Source of the DNA: CADEED01 sp963839685
GTDB taxonomy: Bacteria; Pseudomonadota; Gammaproteobacteria; Steroidobacterales; Steroidobacteraceae
DNA: 64,000 nucleotides
Assembly (NCBI GenBank): GCA_963839685.1
Contig: CAWIVS010000008.1
Location: 186,001 to 250,000, forward strand
Direction of reading: 5' to 3'
The notes below the pieces were generated by a model. That model searched no databases and was not told the DNA's origin. It saw nothing but the letters and a program-made list of their open reading frames with translations. The position numbers were made by a program, and so were the translations under genes. This document shows, one piece after another, positions 40,827-51,900 of the stretch (the stretch's first letter is position 1; every line of letters begins with the position of its first letter).

Positions 40827-42841
40827 GTGGCAGTCGGGTCGTTTTCGGCACTGGTCGCATCTGTTGCGCTGCTCGCGGCCTGGGCATGCATTGGCGTACT
40901 CGGGCTGGCGCGCCCGTCGAGCGTCGTTCTGGTGCGCCGCCTGCTGTTTCCGCTCGGTGCCTTGGTGGGCCTGGCGCTCGCCGCGGTTGCGCTTTTCACC
41001 ATCGCCGCACCCGCCGAGCAGCAGGTATTGCCGCTGGGGCTCCCGGACCTGCCGTTCCACCTGCGCCGCGACGCACTCAGCAACGTGTTCCTGTTCCTGC
41101 TGGGCGCCGCCTCGGCCGGTATTTCGCTGTTCGGCGCAGGGTATTTTCGCACCGGCGAAGGATCGCCGCCGGGGCTGCTGTGCCTGCAGTACCACGTGTT
41201 CCTCGCCAGCATGGGCTTCGTGCTGCTGGCCGACGATGCATATGCCTTCATGGTGTCGTGGGAGACGATGGCGCTGTCGTCGTACTTCCTGGTCACGACG
41301 CAGCATCGCATCCCCGAAATCCGCAGCGCCGGCTTTCTCTATCTGCTGATTGCGCATCTCGGGGCGATCTGCGATCCTGCTGGCTTCGGCGTGCTGCAGG
41401 GCGGAAGCTGGCAGTTCACCTTCGACGCCATGCGCGGCGCGGCGTTATCCCCGCCTTGGGCGGCGGTCGCTTTCTGCCTCGCGCTGCTCGGCTTCGGCGC
41501 CAAGGCGGGGCTCGTTCCGCTGCACGTATGGCTGCCCGAAGCCCATCCGGCCGCGCCGTCGCCGGTCTCGGCGCTGATGAGCGGCGTCATGCTCAAGACT
41601 GCGCTGTACGGCTTGCTGCGCGTCACCTTCGACCTGCTGGGGAACCCCGCCTGGTGGTGGGGGCTCATACCGCTCGCGCTCGGGCTGTTCACTGCCATCT
41701 ACGGCGTGGTGTTCGCCGCTGCGCAAACGGACATGAAACGGCTGCTGGCGTTCTCGTCCATCGAGAACATCGGCATCATGTTCACGGGCGTGGGCCTGGC
41801 GATCGTGTTTCGCGGCGTGGGCATGAACTCACTGGCGGCACTGGCGCTGATCGCCGTGCTGTACCACGCCGTCAATCACGCCTTCATGAAGAGTCTGCTG
41901 TTCCTCGCCACGGGCTCGGTATTACACGCCACCGGCCAGCGCAACCTCGGCCGTCTCGGCGGCCTCATTCACCGGATGCCGTGGGTGGCGTGGCTCACCT
42001 TGATCGGCGTCCTCGCGATCGCCGGGTCTGCCGCCGCTCAACGGTTTCGTGTCCGAGTGGCTGTTGCTACAGGCCTTTCTCTCGGCGCACGAAGTCCCGC
42101 AGACCTTTGTCAACATGCTGCTGCCGCTCGGTGCGGCGGTGATCGCGCTCGCGGCGGCCCTCGCCGCCTACGTCATGGTGAAGTTCTACGGCGTGGTGTT
42201 CCTCGGGCAGCCGCGCGAAGCGGCGCTCGCCGATGCCCACGATGCGGGCTGGTTGGAGCGCGTCGGGCTCGCGTGGCTGGCGTTCGGTTGCGTCGCGCTG
42301 GGAGTGCTGCCCTCACAGGTGGTCGCCCTGCTCGGCATCGTCACCCGAGCAGCTCGGCTGTCGCGGCCACGACGACCAGCATCGAGCTGGTGGCATGTTC
42401 GTTCCGCTGACTGCGCGCAAGGCGGCCTACGCGCCGCTCGTGTTCCTGCTCGCCATCGTCGCCACGATCGGCATCACTCTGTGGGCCGTAGTGTCCTGTA
42501 TCACCGGCGCGTGCGGCGCGGCTCCGCCCTGGGATTGCGGTTTCGCGCGGCTCGACGCACGCATGCAGGATACGCGCGGAAGGGTTTGGCCAGCCGATTC
42601 GCGCGATATCTTCGCTGCCGTTTTTCGACATGAAGCGTGAACTGCCGTCGCCGTTCGATCTCGCACCGCGTTATCACGTGGTGGTCGGAGACAAGTTGTG
42701 GCGCCTGCTGTACGCACCCCTGGAGCGGGTCGTGCAGCGCGTCGCCGCGGCCGTGGCCTGGCTGCAGCAGGGGCGCATCGCGACCTATCTTCTTTACAGC
42801 TTCGCGACACTCTTGATCTCCTGCTGGTGTTCGTCCTGTGA
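40827..42841 (+). CDS. HyfB/NuoL-like proton-translocating membrane subunit, split by frameshifts
   Basis: Restored length about 670 residues with roughly 14 membrane helices. The Proton_antipo_M core is visible: SWETMALSSYFLV (conserved Glu of TM5), GFGAKAGLVPLHVWLPEAHP (conserved Lys and His) and HAVNHAFMKSLLFLATG. The C-terminal part MKRELPSPFDLAPRYHVVVG matches the HyfB tail. Four frame changes lie near 42028, 42340, 42572 and 42818. The restored stop TGA (42839-42841) overlaps the next start. It is the ion-pumping arm of a Hyf/Ehr-like complex. Confidence 0.8.
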
Positions 42842-43796
42842 GCGCGCAGCACTGGTATCACGCAGGTTCTCGAGGTGCTGGCGGCGCTGCTGGTTGCGCC
42901 ACTGTTCATGGGCTGGATCAACCAATGCCGCGCATGGCTGCAGAACAGGTCGGCGCCGAGCCTGCTGCAGCCCTATCGCGGCATTCGCAAGCTGTTTCAC
43001 AAGGACGCCGTACTGGCGCTCGAACGCCTCGCCGCTGTTCCGCGATGGCGCCCTACGTGGTGTTCGGCACCATGGTGTGCGCCGCGGCGATCATTCCTTC
43101 GCTCGGCACGCGACTGCCCTTCTCGCAACGCCGCCGACGCCATCGCACTCGTGGGGCTGTTCGCGACCGCGCGCGTGTTCATGTCGCTCGCGGCGATGGA
43201 TGTGGGCACGGCTTTCGGCACGCTGGGCGCTCGCCGCGAAATGCTGGTGGGCTTCCTCGCCGAACCTGCCCTGCTCATGGTGATATTCCTCGCCTCGCTG
43301 ATCTCCGCCAGCACGGCCCTGCCGGCGATCTCGGAGGACATCGCAACCCGCACGCTGGCGCTGTATCCGAGCCTGGCGTTCACCGCCGTGGCATTCCTGC
43401 TGGTGCTGCTCGCCGAGAACGCGCGCATTCCGGTGGACAATCCCGGCCACACACCTCGAACTCACGATGATCCACGAGGCCATGCTGCTCGAGTATTCGG
43501 CGCGTCACCTGGCGCTGATGGAATGGTCGGCGGCGCTCAAGTTGTTGAACTATGCGTGCATCGGGTTCGCCTTGTTCCTGCCCTGGGGAGTTGCCACCGG
43601 TGAAACGCCGCCGCCTGGCTCGCTGCTCATTTCGATCCCGATTCTCGCGCTCAAGTTGACCGCGGCCGGGTTCCTGCTGGCGCTCATCGAAACCGTTTCG
43701 GCCAAGCTGCGCATCTTCCGCGCTCCGGAATTTCTCGCCACCGCGTTCCTGTTCGCCGTGCTCGGCCTGCTGGTGCACCTGCTGCTCGGAGCCTGA
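42838..43796 (+). CDS. HyfC/NuoH-like membrane subunit, split by frameshifts
   Basis: Starts with GTG inside GTGA overlapping the hyfB-like stop. Restored length about 318 residues and eight membrane helices. Conserved features: SLLQPYRGIRKLFHKD near the N-terminus, the quinone-channel-like loop AENARIPVDNPATHLELTMI (restored across a shift near 43445) and HEAMLLEYSARHLALMEWS. At least five frame changes (near 42855, 43018, 43043, 43127, 43445). It links the Fe-S subunits to the ion pumps. Confidence 0.8.
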
Positions 43797-43798
43797 CC

Positions 43799-44468
43799 AT
43801 GAACGCCCTCACCCTCGACATGCAACTCTTGAACACGTTCGCCGCGTTGTTCCTGCTCACGTCTTTTGCCATGTTGTCGCAGCGCCGCGTGGTCACGATG
43901 GTCAACCTGCTCGCGTTGCAGGGCTCTCTTGCTGGGACTGGCGACGCTGTTGCTCGCCTGGCGTACCGGCAAGGGTCACCTGTACCTCTCCGGCACGCTC
44001 ACGCTTTCGTTGAAGGCGCTGTTCCTGCCGTGGCTGCTGCATCGCCTGATCAAGCGCCTGGGCGTGTACTGGGACAGCGAGCCGCTGCTCAACATCTCCG
44101 GCACGATGCTCGTCGGCCTGCTGATCGTGATCTTCGCGTTCGGCCTCGCGCAGCCGATCGCGGCACTCGCCACCACCACCACGCGCAGCGCAATCGGCAT
44201 CGCGGTCGCGGTGGTGCTGCTGGCCTTCCTCACCATGATCACGCGCCGCAAGGCCATGTCGCAGGTGGTCGGTTTCCTGTCGATGGAGAACGGCCTGTTC
44301 TTCGGCGCGATGAGCGCAACCTACGGCATGCCTATGATCGTCGAGCTCGGCGTGGGACTCGACATCCTGGTCGCGATGCTGGTGCTGGGCGTGTTCTTCT
44401 TCCAGATCCGCGAGCAGTTCGACAGCCTCGATCTGCACCATCTCGAGAACCTGAGGGAGGACAAGTAG
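43799..44468 (+). CDS. HyfE-like membrane subunit, one frameshift
   Basis: Restored length about 223 residues, six to seven membrane helices. The conserved run FLSMENGLFFGA and C-terminal FFFQIREQFDSLDLHHLENL identify hydrogenase-4 component E, whose N-terminal part resembles NuoK. One frame change near 43925. It starts two bases after the HyfC-like stop. Confidence 0.82.
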
Positions 44469-44469
44469 C

Positions 44470-45929
44470 GTGGAGATCAGTCCTGCTGCTCGCCATTCCG
44501 CTCGCCGGCGCTCTTCTGCTGGCCTGTTCGGCGCGCGCCGCTGGGCGCCCGAGGCCAACGTGGCTGATGAGCCTCGCCACGTTCGTAGCCGCCTGCGCGC
44601 TACCGCGCGCGTCATCGGCGAAGGCACGCTGACGCGCGGCCGATGCGCAGTTCTTCATCGATCCGTTCAACGTCTTCCTGGTGGCGCTCACAGCCTTCGT
44701 GAGCCTCACCACGTCGTTGTTCTCGCGGCCTTACATGCGCATCGAACGCGAACATGGGCGTGTCGGACCGGCGCAGCTGCGCCTCTATCACAGCATGTAC
44801 CAGCTGTTCATCACGGCCATGCTGGTCGCGCTCACCACCAACAACATGGGCCTCATGTGGGTGGCGATGGAGGCGGCCACGCTGTCCACCGTGCTGATGG
44901 TGACGCTTGTACCGCACACCGGCCAGCCTCGAGGCGGGCTGGAAGTACTTCATCCTCTGCGGCGTGGGCATCGCGCAGGCGCTGTTCGGCACGATCCTGC
45001 TGTACTTCGTGGCGGAGAAAATTGGGTGCCGAGGGCATGAGCGCGCTGCTCTGGACGCACCTCAATGCAGTCAAGGGCCAGCTCGAGCCGACGGTGCTGG
45101 GCCTGGCATTCGTGTTCCTGGTGGTCGGTTACGGAACAAAGGTGGGACTCGCGCCGCTGCACAACTGGCTTCCGGATGCGCATGCGGAAGGTCCGACGCC
45201 GATTTCCGCGGTGCTGTCCGGGCTGCTGCTGAATGTAGCTATCTATGCCGTGGTCCGCTGCAAAGTGCTGGTCGAAGGCTGCGCTGCAATCGGCACTGCC
45301 TTCGCAGATGCTCATGGGCTTCGGCATGGTATCGGTGGTGCTCGCCGCATTCTTCCTCTGGCGGCAGCGTGACATCAAGCGGTTGTTCGCCTACTCGTCG
45401 ATCGAGCACATGGGCATCATCACCTTCGCCTTCGGCATGGGCGGGCCCGTGGCGAACTTCGCCGCACTGCTGCACATGACGGTGCACTCGTTGACCAAGT
45501 CCGCAATCTTCTTCGCGGTCGGGCACGCGGCACAGAAGGCCGGCTACCAGGTCATGGATGAGATCCGCGGACTGGTTACGCTCAGTCCCGCGGTGGGTTG
45601 GGGACTGATGCTCGGCACGCTGGCGATCCTCGGCATGCCGCCATTCGGAGTGTTCGCGAGCGAGTTCCTCATCCTGACCACGGCGATGCGCGAGCAGCCT
45701 TGGGCGACGCCAATCCTGCTGTTGGCGCTCGGAGTCGCATTCGCCGGCAATCTTCCGGCGCGTGCAGCCGATGGTATTCGGCGAAACCACCGCGAAGCGC
45801 CTGCCGCATCCCCGGCGCTTTTGCCGGTGTTCGCGGACCTGGGACTGGTGCTGGCCCTTGGCCTTTTCATACCTGGCGTACCTCGCCGACTGGTATCCGA
45901 CTGGCGGCGCGGCTATCGCTGGAGACTGA
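44470..45929 (+). CDS. HyfF/NuoN-like proton-translocating subunit, split by many frameshifts
   Basis: GTG start one base after the HyfE-like stop. Restored length about 486 residues with 13-14 membrane helices. Conserved antiporter core: WVAMEAATLSTVLMV (Glu), GYGTKVGLAPLHNWLPDAHA (Lys, His), FAYSSIEHMGIITFAFG and MTVHSLTKSAIFFAVGHAA. About nine frame changes are needed (near 44480, 44600, 44637, 44910, 45025, 45285, 45758, 45812, 45870), the densest in the window. It ends AAIAGD, stop at 45927, one base before the large-subunit GTG. Confidence 0.78.
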
Positions 45930-45930
45930 C

Positions 45931-47463
45931 GTGCAGTTGCGCCGCTGGATAGAGCAATCCCTGCCGCTGCGCGGAGCAGCGGGTGCACGGCGTATCGAGA
46001 CGACGCCCGACACGTGGCTTGACTGCGCGCGGGACGTGGCGGCGAACGGTGGCCGCCTGCTGGCGCTGTGGGCAGACAGCACAAGCCCCGTCACGGTGTA
46101 TGCGGTGCTGATCGCCGAGCCGACGCTGCTGCTGCTCGCGCTGGAGATCAAAGAGACGAGCGCCACGTATCCCAGTCTCGCCGAGCTGTTTCCGGCCGCG
46201 GCCCGCATGCAACGCGCGGCGACGGATCTCGGCGGCATACGTGCGCGCGACTTCGACCAGCGCCCCTGGCTGCGTCACGCAGCCTGGCCCGACGACTATC
46301 TACCGCTCGCCGGCCAGGCTCAGCCCGCGTCGCCACCCGCGGGCCGCACCGACGAGTACCGGTTCGTGCGTGTCGCGGGCGATGGCGTGCACGAAATCCC
46401 GGTCGGACCGGTGCATGCCGGCATCATCGAGCCCGGACACTTCCGCTTCTCCGTGGTCGGCGAGAAAGTGCTCAGGCTCGAGGAGCGGCTTGGCTACGTG
46501 CACAAGGGCATCGAGCAGCGCTTCACCCAGCTCCCGCCAGGCGAGGGTCATCGTCTCGCGGCGCGCGTGTCGGGCGATTCGGCCGTCGCCGGATTCCTGG
46601 GCGTATTGCCAGGCGTACGAGGGGCTGGCGCAGGCCTCGATTCCGGCGCGCGCCGCCTGGCTGCGGGCGCTGGCGCTGGAATCGCGAACGCATCGCGAAC
46701 CATCTCGGAGACCTCGGCGCGCTCGGCAACGATGCCGGATTCGCCTTCGGGCTCTCCCAGTTCTCGCGGCTCAAGGAGCAATGGCTGCGCGCCACGGCGG
46801 TGGCGCTTGGGCAACGATACTTGTTCGATTTCGTGGTACCCGGCGGCGTGTCTATCAATGTGGGGGACGCGGCTCGCGCAGCTGGCGGCCTGCGCGGCCG
46901 ACATTGCCGCCGAAAGTGCCGCGTTGCGCGTGATCTACGACGAACATGCCGGCGTGCGCGATCGCTTCGCCGCAGCGGGCACGGTCACGCCCGAGCTCGC
47001 GACACGGCTCGGCCTGTGCGGGCTCGCGGGTCGCGCGAGCGGTCAAGCCTTCGACCTGCGCTGCGACCTGCCCACGATTCCCTACGACGAGTTGTCGGTG
47101 CGCAAGATTTCCAGGCGCGAAGGCGACGTGATGGCGCGCGTCGCGGTGCGCTTCGACGAATTGCAGGAATCGCTGCGGCTGACGGCGGAAATCGTGCAGC
47201 ACATTCCTGCGGGCGCATTCCGCGCGGTGTTTCCGCCACCGACGCAGGCGGGCCTGGGGCTCGGACTGGTCGAGGGCTGGCGTGGCCCCGTACTGGTCGC
47301 GCTGAGCATCACGGCGGACGGCCGCATCCAGCGCTGCCATCCACACGACCCTTCCTGGCAGAACTGGCCGGTGCTCGAACACGCCATCATCGGCAACATC
47401 GTCCCGGACTTCCCGCTCATCAACAAGTCGTTCAACCTTTCGTACAGCGGTCATGATCTCTGA
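45931..47463 (+). CDS. Hydrogenase-like large subunit (HyfG/NuoCD-like) lacking Ni ligands
   Basis: Restored length about 510 residues. The N-terminal 30-kDa NuoC-like part runs to about residue 140; the 49-kDa/NiFe-like part follows with LGYVHKGIEQRF, ERIANHLGDLGALGNDAGFA and GGVSINVGDA. At the position of the first CxxC of HycE/HyfG (RVCGIC) this protein reads RVSGDS; at the second, DPCYSC is replaced by NLSYSG. All four Ni-binding cysteines are therefore missing. Frame changes near 46605, 46675 and 46865 do not touch either site. This fits energy-converting hydrogenase-related (Ehr) complexes, which cannot make H2 at a NiFe centre. Confidence 0.82.
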   Translation: MQLRRWIEQSLPLRGAAGARRIETTPDTWLDCARDVAANGGRLLALWADSTSPVTVYAVLIAEPTLLLLALEIKETSATYPSLAELFPAAARMQRAATDLGGIRARDFDQRPWLRHAAWPDDYLPLAGQAQPASPPAGRTDEYRFVRVAGDGVHEIPVGPVHAGIIEPGHFRFSVVGEKVLRLEERLGYVHKGIEQRFTQLPPGEGHRLAARVSGDSAVAGFLGVLPGVRGAGAGLDSGARRLAAGAGAGIANASRTISETSARSATMPDSPSGSPSSRGSRSNGCAPRRWRLGNDTCSISWYPAACLSMWGTRLAQLAACAADIAAESAALRVIYDEHAGVRDRFAAAGTVTPELATRLGLCGLAGRASGQAFDLRCDLPTIPYDELSVRKISRREGDVMARVAVRFDELQESLRLTAEIVQHIPAGAFRAVFPPPTQAGLGLGLVEGWRGPVLVALSITADGRIQRCHPHDPSWQNWPVLEHAIIGNIVPDFPLINKSFNLSYSGHDL

Positions 47464-47466
47464 ACC

Positions 47467-47982
47467 ATGTTGAAAACGCTCCACCGAATCTGCCGGGTCG
47501 GCATCGTCACCGAGGCGGCTCCGTCGGCCGATGAAGCGCTGCGACTGCGCGATGCGTTGCAGGGGAAGCTGCGCGACATCCTGGGCCGTGCCCTGTGTAT
47601 CCGTCATGTCGATGCCGGCTCGTGCAATGGTTGCGAGCTGGAAATTCACGCGCTCCACAATCCGGTGTACAACATCGAAGGCCTCGGCATCCGGTTCGTC
47701 GCCAGTCCCCGCCATGCCGATCTGCTGTTAGTCACGGGCCCGGTGTCACGCCACATGGAAGTGGCCTTGCGTCGCACATACGAGGCGACGCCCGATCCCA
47801 AGATGGTGGTCGCGATAGGAGACTGCGGCTGCGGCGGCGGCATTTTCGGCGAGAACTACGCCAGCGCCGGGCGCGTCGCCAACATCATTCCCGTGGACGT
47901 TGCCGTTCCCGGTTGTCCGCCGACTCCCGAGCGCATCCTCGCCGGCATCCTCACGGCGATTTCTTCCCCGGCAAACAAGTGA
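47467..47982 (+). CDS. HyfI/NuoB-like Fe-S small subunit
   Basis: 171 residues, intact. The four ligands of the N2-type [4Fe-4S] cluster are present in AGSCNGCELE, IGDCGCGGG and VAVPGCPPTPE. It would bring electrons to the degenerate large subunit. No HyfA or HyfH ferredoxin-like gene is in the cluster, so the electron donor is unknown. Its stop overlaps the GTG of the next gene. Confidence 0.9.
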   Translation: MLKTLHRICRVGIVTEAAPSADEALRLRDALQGKLRDILGRALCIRHVDAGSCNGCELEIHALHNPVYNIEGLGIRFVASPRHADLLLVTGPVSRHMEVALRRTYEATPDPKMVVAIGDCGCGGGIFGENYASAGRVANIIPVDVAVPGCPPTPERILAGILTAISSPANK

Positions 47983-48840
47983 AGTCGGCCGAGACAGCGG
48001 AAATCCTCGCGATTGAAAGCCCGTGGGTGTACCAGCCTGGCGTGGTGCGCGTGCTGCGGCATGCGACGAGAGTGCCGCGGCGGCGCTGGTGGAACGCCCG
48101 GACTGTGACGGCATGGTGCGACCCTACATTTTCGAGACGCCACACGAGCGGCGCCTGCATTTCACACAGGAAGCCACGCAGAGCGCGATGTCACTGCGCG
48201 AACCCGACGCGCTGATCGCGCCTTACACGCGCAAGATGATGGCCTTCCTGCTCATGAACCCGAATCCGCGGCATATCCTCATGCTGGGACTCGGCGGCGG
48301 ATCGCTGGCGAAATTCTGTTATCGAAACCTGCCGAAGACCCGGATCACGGTGGTGGAGATCAACACGGAAGTGATTGCGATGCGCGACGAGTTCCTATTC
48401 CACGCGACGACGCGCGCTTTCGTGTCTTGCACGGCGACGGCGCGCAACATCTCGAGGCCATGGAAGGCCAGACCGATGTGCTGCTGGTCGACGCCTTTGA
48501 CGCCGACGGGGTCGCGACCTCGCTCACCGACGCGCAGTTTTGCCGGGCCGCGGCTCGCCGCCTCACCGAGCGCGGGGTCGTGGTGATGAATCTCTGGGGC
48601 AAGACCGAGAGGTATAACGCGGTCCTAAGCCAGGCAGCGACTGCATTTGGCGCGCACGCGCTGCTGGTGTCGGTGAGTGGCGAGCGCAACCGGCTGCTGT
48701 TCGCCTCGCGCCGCGCGCCGCCGACCTCGATCACCACCGACCTCGAGACCGTCGCCGACCGGTTGCAGCAGATCCTGCAGCTCGACTTTCCGCGCTACCT
48801 GCGCCGCATCTGCCAAGGCCACACGCTGGTCGCGATCTGA
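47979..48840 (+). CDS. Spermidine synthase-like methyltransferase-fold protein, two frameshifts
   Basis: GTG at 47979 overlaps the upstream stop (GTGA), so it is coupled to the Hyf-like operon. Restored length about 286 residues. The SAM-binding motif ILMLGLGGGSLAKF and acidic VVEINTEVIAMR are typical of the spermidine/putrescine aminopropyltransferase superfamily, followed by VLLVDAFDADG with the catalytic-type Asp. Frame changes near 48060 and 48415. Whether it makes polyamines is uncertain; many such orphan homologues act on other substrates. Confidence 0.75.
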
Positions 48841-48851
48841 CGAGGTCGCTG

Positions 48852-48884
48852 GGGGACGCACTCACTTCAGGTGCGTCCCCTTTT
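48852..48884 (+). terminator. Terminator at the end of the Hyf-like operon
   Basis: GGGGACGCAC (48852-48861) pairs perfectly with GTGCGTCCCC (48871-48880), followed by TTTT, eleven bases after the spermidine-synthase-like stop. Confidence 0.88.
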
Positions 48885-48909
48885 GCTAGCAAATCAGGAA
48901 TGTCCCCAT

Positions 48910-51173
48910 TTAGTCGACGCCGATCACGCCGCCGTCGTCGCGCGTGATCACGATGGTCGCCGAGCGCGGACGCGCCAGCCCGCCATCCGGCCAGTGACTG
49001 CCGAACGCGCCGGTGGCGAAGTTGGGTGCCGTCGTCTCGCCCGGATGCTGGATGTTCACGAACAGCGCGCGCCCGTCCGGCGTCTCGGCGATGCCGGTGA
49101 TCTCGCACTCCTTCGGACCCACCAGGAAGCGGCGCACCTTCTTCTCGCCGCCGGTCTTGCCGACGTACGTGGTCACGGTCGAGGTGGCGGCGCCATCGAC
49201 GTTGGTGATGGTCCTGGCGCTCGCCATCGCCGGTGCTTGCCCGGCAGCGCCGCGAGCATCATGCAGTTGGTGACGTCGGTGTACGCGCCGTCATCGGTCT
49301 GCAGCCACAGCAGTCCCGGGCTCGCATAACTGAACCAGGCGCCATCCGGGCTCGAGAAGTCGTTGGCATCCGTGAGGCCGGACAGATTCACGTTTTCGGG
49401 CGACGCCGTAGAACGCGCGCCGAACAGGTACACGTCCCAGTCGAATGACAGCGCGTCGGCATAACCGCCGCCTTCCACCCAGCGAATCACGTGGCCATTC
49501 GGATTGCCCTTCTGGTCCTGGCCCGTGGTCTTCTTGTCGTTGTAGAAACGCGGGTTGGCGCCGTCCACGGCGGTGATCGGGCGCTGTGACGCGGCGTTGT
49601 TGGTCAGCGTGAAATACACCTCGCCATTGCGCGAGTTCACCGCGGCCCACTCCGGACGATCCATCTTGGTGGCGCCCACCGCGTCGGCGGCGAGGCGCAT
49701 GTTGACCAGCACGTCGGCCTGGCTCGCGAAGGCATAGGCCGGGTTGGCGGCCGTTATCCCGTTGATGCCGAATGTGAGCTCGATCCATTGGCCGAGCCAT
49801 CGGGCAGGAACTGCGCCACGTAGAGCGTACCCTCGTCGAGGTACTTGTCGCCCGCGGACATGCCGCCGTAGGCATCGCGCGGATCCCAGGCGTGCTTCGA
49901 TACGAACTTGTAGATGTATTCGTTGCGCGAGTCGTCGCCCATGTAGAAGACGATGGGCTCGCCGGCCTTGACCGGTCCAAGCTCCGCGCCTTCGTGTGCG
50001 AAGCGGCCCAGCGCGGTGCGCTTCTTCGGCGTGGAGTTCGGCTCGAACGGATCGATCTCCAGCACCCAGCCGTAGGTGTTGACGCCATTGCGATAGTCAT
50101 CGCTGCCGTCGGCCGACACGCCAAGCTTTTCGGTATTCCAGCGGCCGTAGATGTCGTCCGCGGTATCGGGCGTCACGGTCGCCCACAACTCGCGGCCATT
50201 GCCCGCGACGCCGTAGCGCGCAAGCGCGGTCAGTTCCTTCGCGGTGCGCTTCGGATTGTCGACGGCGGTCGACGCGGCGGAAGTAGCCGGCGAAGTTTTC
50301 TTCGCAGGTGAGATACGTGCCCCAGGGCGTGTAGCCATTGGCGCAGTTGTTGACCGTGCCACGGGTGCGGCGGCCATTCGGCGAATACTTGGTAATCATG
50401 TACTGCGTGCCCGCCGCCGGTCCCGACAGCTTGATGTCGGTGAGCGTGTGGATGCGGCGGTTGTAACGCGAGCGCTGCTGGTAGTCCCAGTCGACACTGC
50501 GTCCGGGCTTGTAGCGGCGACGGAAGCAGGCGCTCCAGTCCTCGCGACGGCGGCCCTTCTCGCGCACGATCTCGATGACGCTGACGCCGTGGATGAAGAA
50601 CTCGCGCTGCACTTCTTCCGGAACCGTGCGCACGCTGTTGACGATGGTCTGCCCCGTCGGATGCAGGAAAGCGGGCGTGATGGCCTCGTGATTCATGCAC
50701 AGCAGGCCGCGCGCCGAGTAGTACGGGCTGTAGCGACCATTCGCTCCCATGCCGAAGAAATACATGCCGTCATGATGGTCGCCGGCGCGATAGACGAAGG
50801 TCGCCGGATTGTCGGTGCCGTCGTTGGCGTAGTCGGACACGTGGCGCGCGATCGGATCGCCGAGTGCGTAGAGCACGTCGTAGCTGTATCCCTGCGGCAG
50901 CGTGACTGCATCTTCGAGGTTCTTGGCGACCGGATTAAAATTCAGCTTGAGCGGACGATAGGCGTTGCCGTAGCCACCGCCATTTCCACCCCCGTAACCT
51001 CCGCCGCCCTGGGCGTTGGCCTTTTCCGCCGCCGCCGCGCCCACGGCCACCAGCGCAGCAGCGCCGGCCACATTGCCGAACATCTCGCGGCGCGAGACGC
51101 GTTTGGTCAGGACGGATTCAAAAGTCGGATTGCCGGATTCATTGGTGTCGTTATTGTCATGCTCATGTGACAT
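48910..51173 (-). CDS. PhoX-family (DUF839) alkaline phosphatase, three frameshifts
   Basis: Restored length about 754 residues. A Tat leader (VSRREMFGNVAGAAAL, residues 26-41) precedes the domain. PhoX-type segments include GLLCMNHEAITPAFLHPTG, YLTCEENFAGYF with a metal-binding Glu pair, and NTYGWVLEIDPFEP. Frame changes near 50265, 49785 and 49240; the C-terminal part (VRRFLVGPKECEITGIAETP) ends at 48910. PhoX enzymes are calcium/iron-dependent periplasmic phosphatases induced by phosphate starvation. A candidate Pho box lies 56 bases upstream. Confidence 0.87.
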
Positions 51174-51228
51174 GCGTGTATCCCCGTGCTGGCATTGGCT
51201 GGCAGGAGCGGGAAACTAACGAACACTT

Positions 51229-51246
51229 ATTGCAGAAAAAGGACAG
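51229..51246 (-). promoter_or_regulatory. Candidate Pho box upstream of PhoX gene
   Basis: Read on the minus strand, CTGTCCTTTTTCTGCAAT matches two CTGTCAT half-sites separated by four bases at 11 of 14 positions. Spacing and location upstream of a phosphatase gene fit PhoB control. Confidence 0.4.
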
Positions 51247-51394
51247 TGGCGATCGGTGTCAGGCCGGCGCGTAGCCGTGGCACCCGACACATCTCGGCAA
51301 CGCCATCGACGTCGCGGATCCGCTACGCACTATCACGTGCTGCCGAACTCTCCCGGCGCGCGCATGATTGCGGGAGAGTCGTCAGAAGCCGTCC

Positions 51395-51874
51395 ATGATG
51401 CTGAATCGCCTGACATTCCGGATGGTCATCATCGCGACACTGTCCGCGCCCTCAGTGGGCCTCGGTGACTGCCCCGTGACGCTGGCCTCGGAGTCGCCCG
51501 TCATCCCGCCGGGGAAAAGCGTGGGAGACTGGTACGGCAGCGAGTCACTCGCTGTGCACCTGCCACAAAATGGGAAGTGGACGGGCCTCGGTTCCACGCA
51601 CCGCTTTCGCGACAAGTTGTGGTTCTGGCGGCGCGGCTATGACTCGAATTTTGAGGCACGCCCGAAGCTGTTGCTCGAAGGCAGGAAGTTGTCAGGCGAG
51701 GTCGCCGAGCAAGTCCGCGTCGACAAGGCCACGAATGCCCAGGGCCGGGGTTGGGACAATATGCTGATGCTCGTGGAATTCCCGAGCGCTGGCTGCTGGC
51801 GCGTGAACGTCACCTATGTGAACGCCGGGATCGAGCAGGAGATCACCTTCGTCGTCGACGTCGGCGATCACTGA
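51395..51874 (+). CDS. Secreted protein of unknown function
   Basis: About 159 residues from ATG 51395, with an N-terminal hydrophobic signal-like segment (MVIIATLSAPSVGLG) followed by a cysteine-containing mature part. The middle holds KLWFWRRGYDSNFEARPKLL and the end is a beta-rich CWRVNVTYVNAGIEQEITFV. The Cys near residue 26 and the one in AGCW may pair. No family recognised. It is the last gene left of the integron region and is not itself followed by an attC. Confidence 0.6.
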   Translation: MMLNRLTFRMVIIATLSAPSVGLGDCPVTLASESPVIPPGKSVGDWYGSESLAVHLPQNGKWTGLGSTHRFRDKLWFWRRGYDSNFEARPKLLLEGRKLSGEVAEQVRVDKATNAQGRGWDNMLMLVEFPSAGCWRVNVTYVNAGIEQEITFVVDVGDH

Positions 51875-51900
51875 AGCGGCCTATTCTATCCACGCGCCGT

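Noticed and set aside
45931..47463. Functional [NiFe] hydrogenase
   Set aside because: Neither CxxC motif is present at the expected places, and the frameshifts do not overlap those places.
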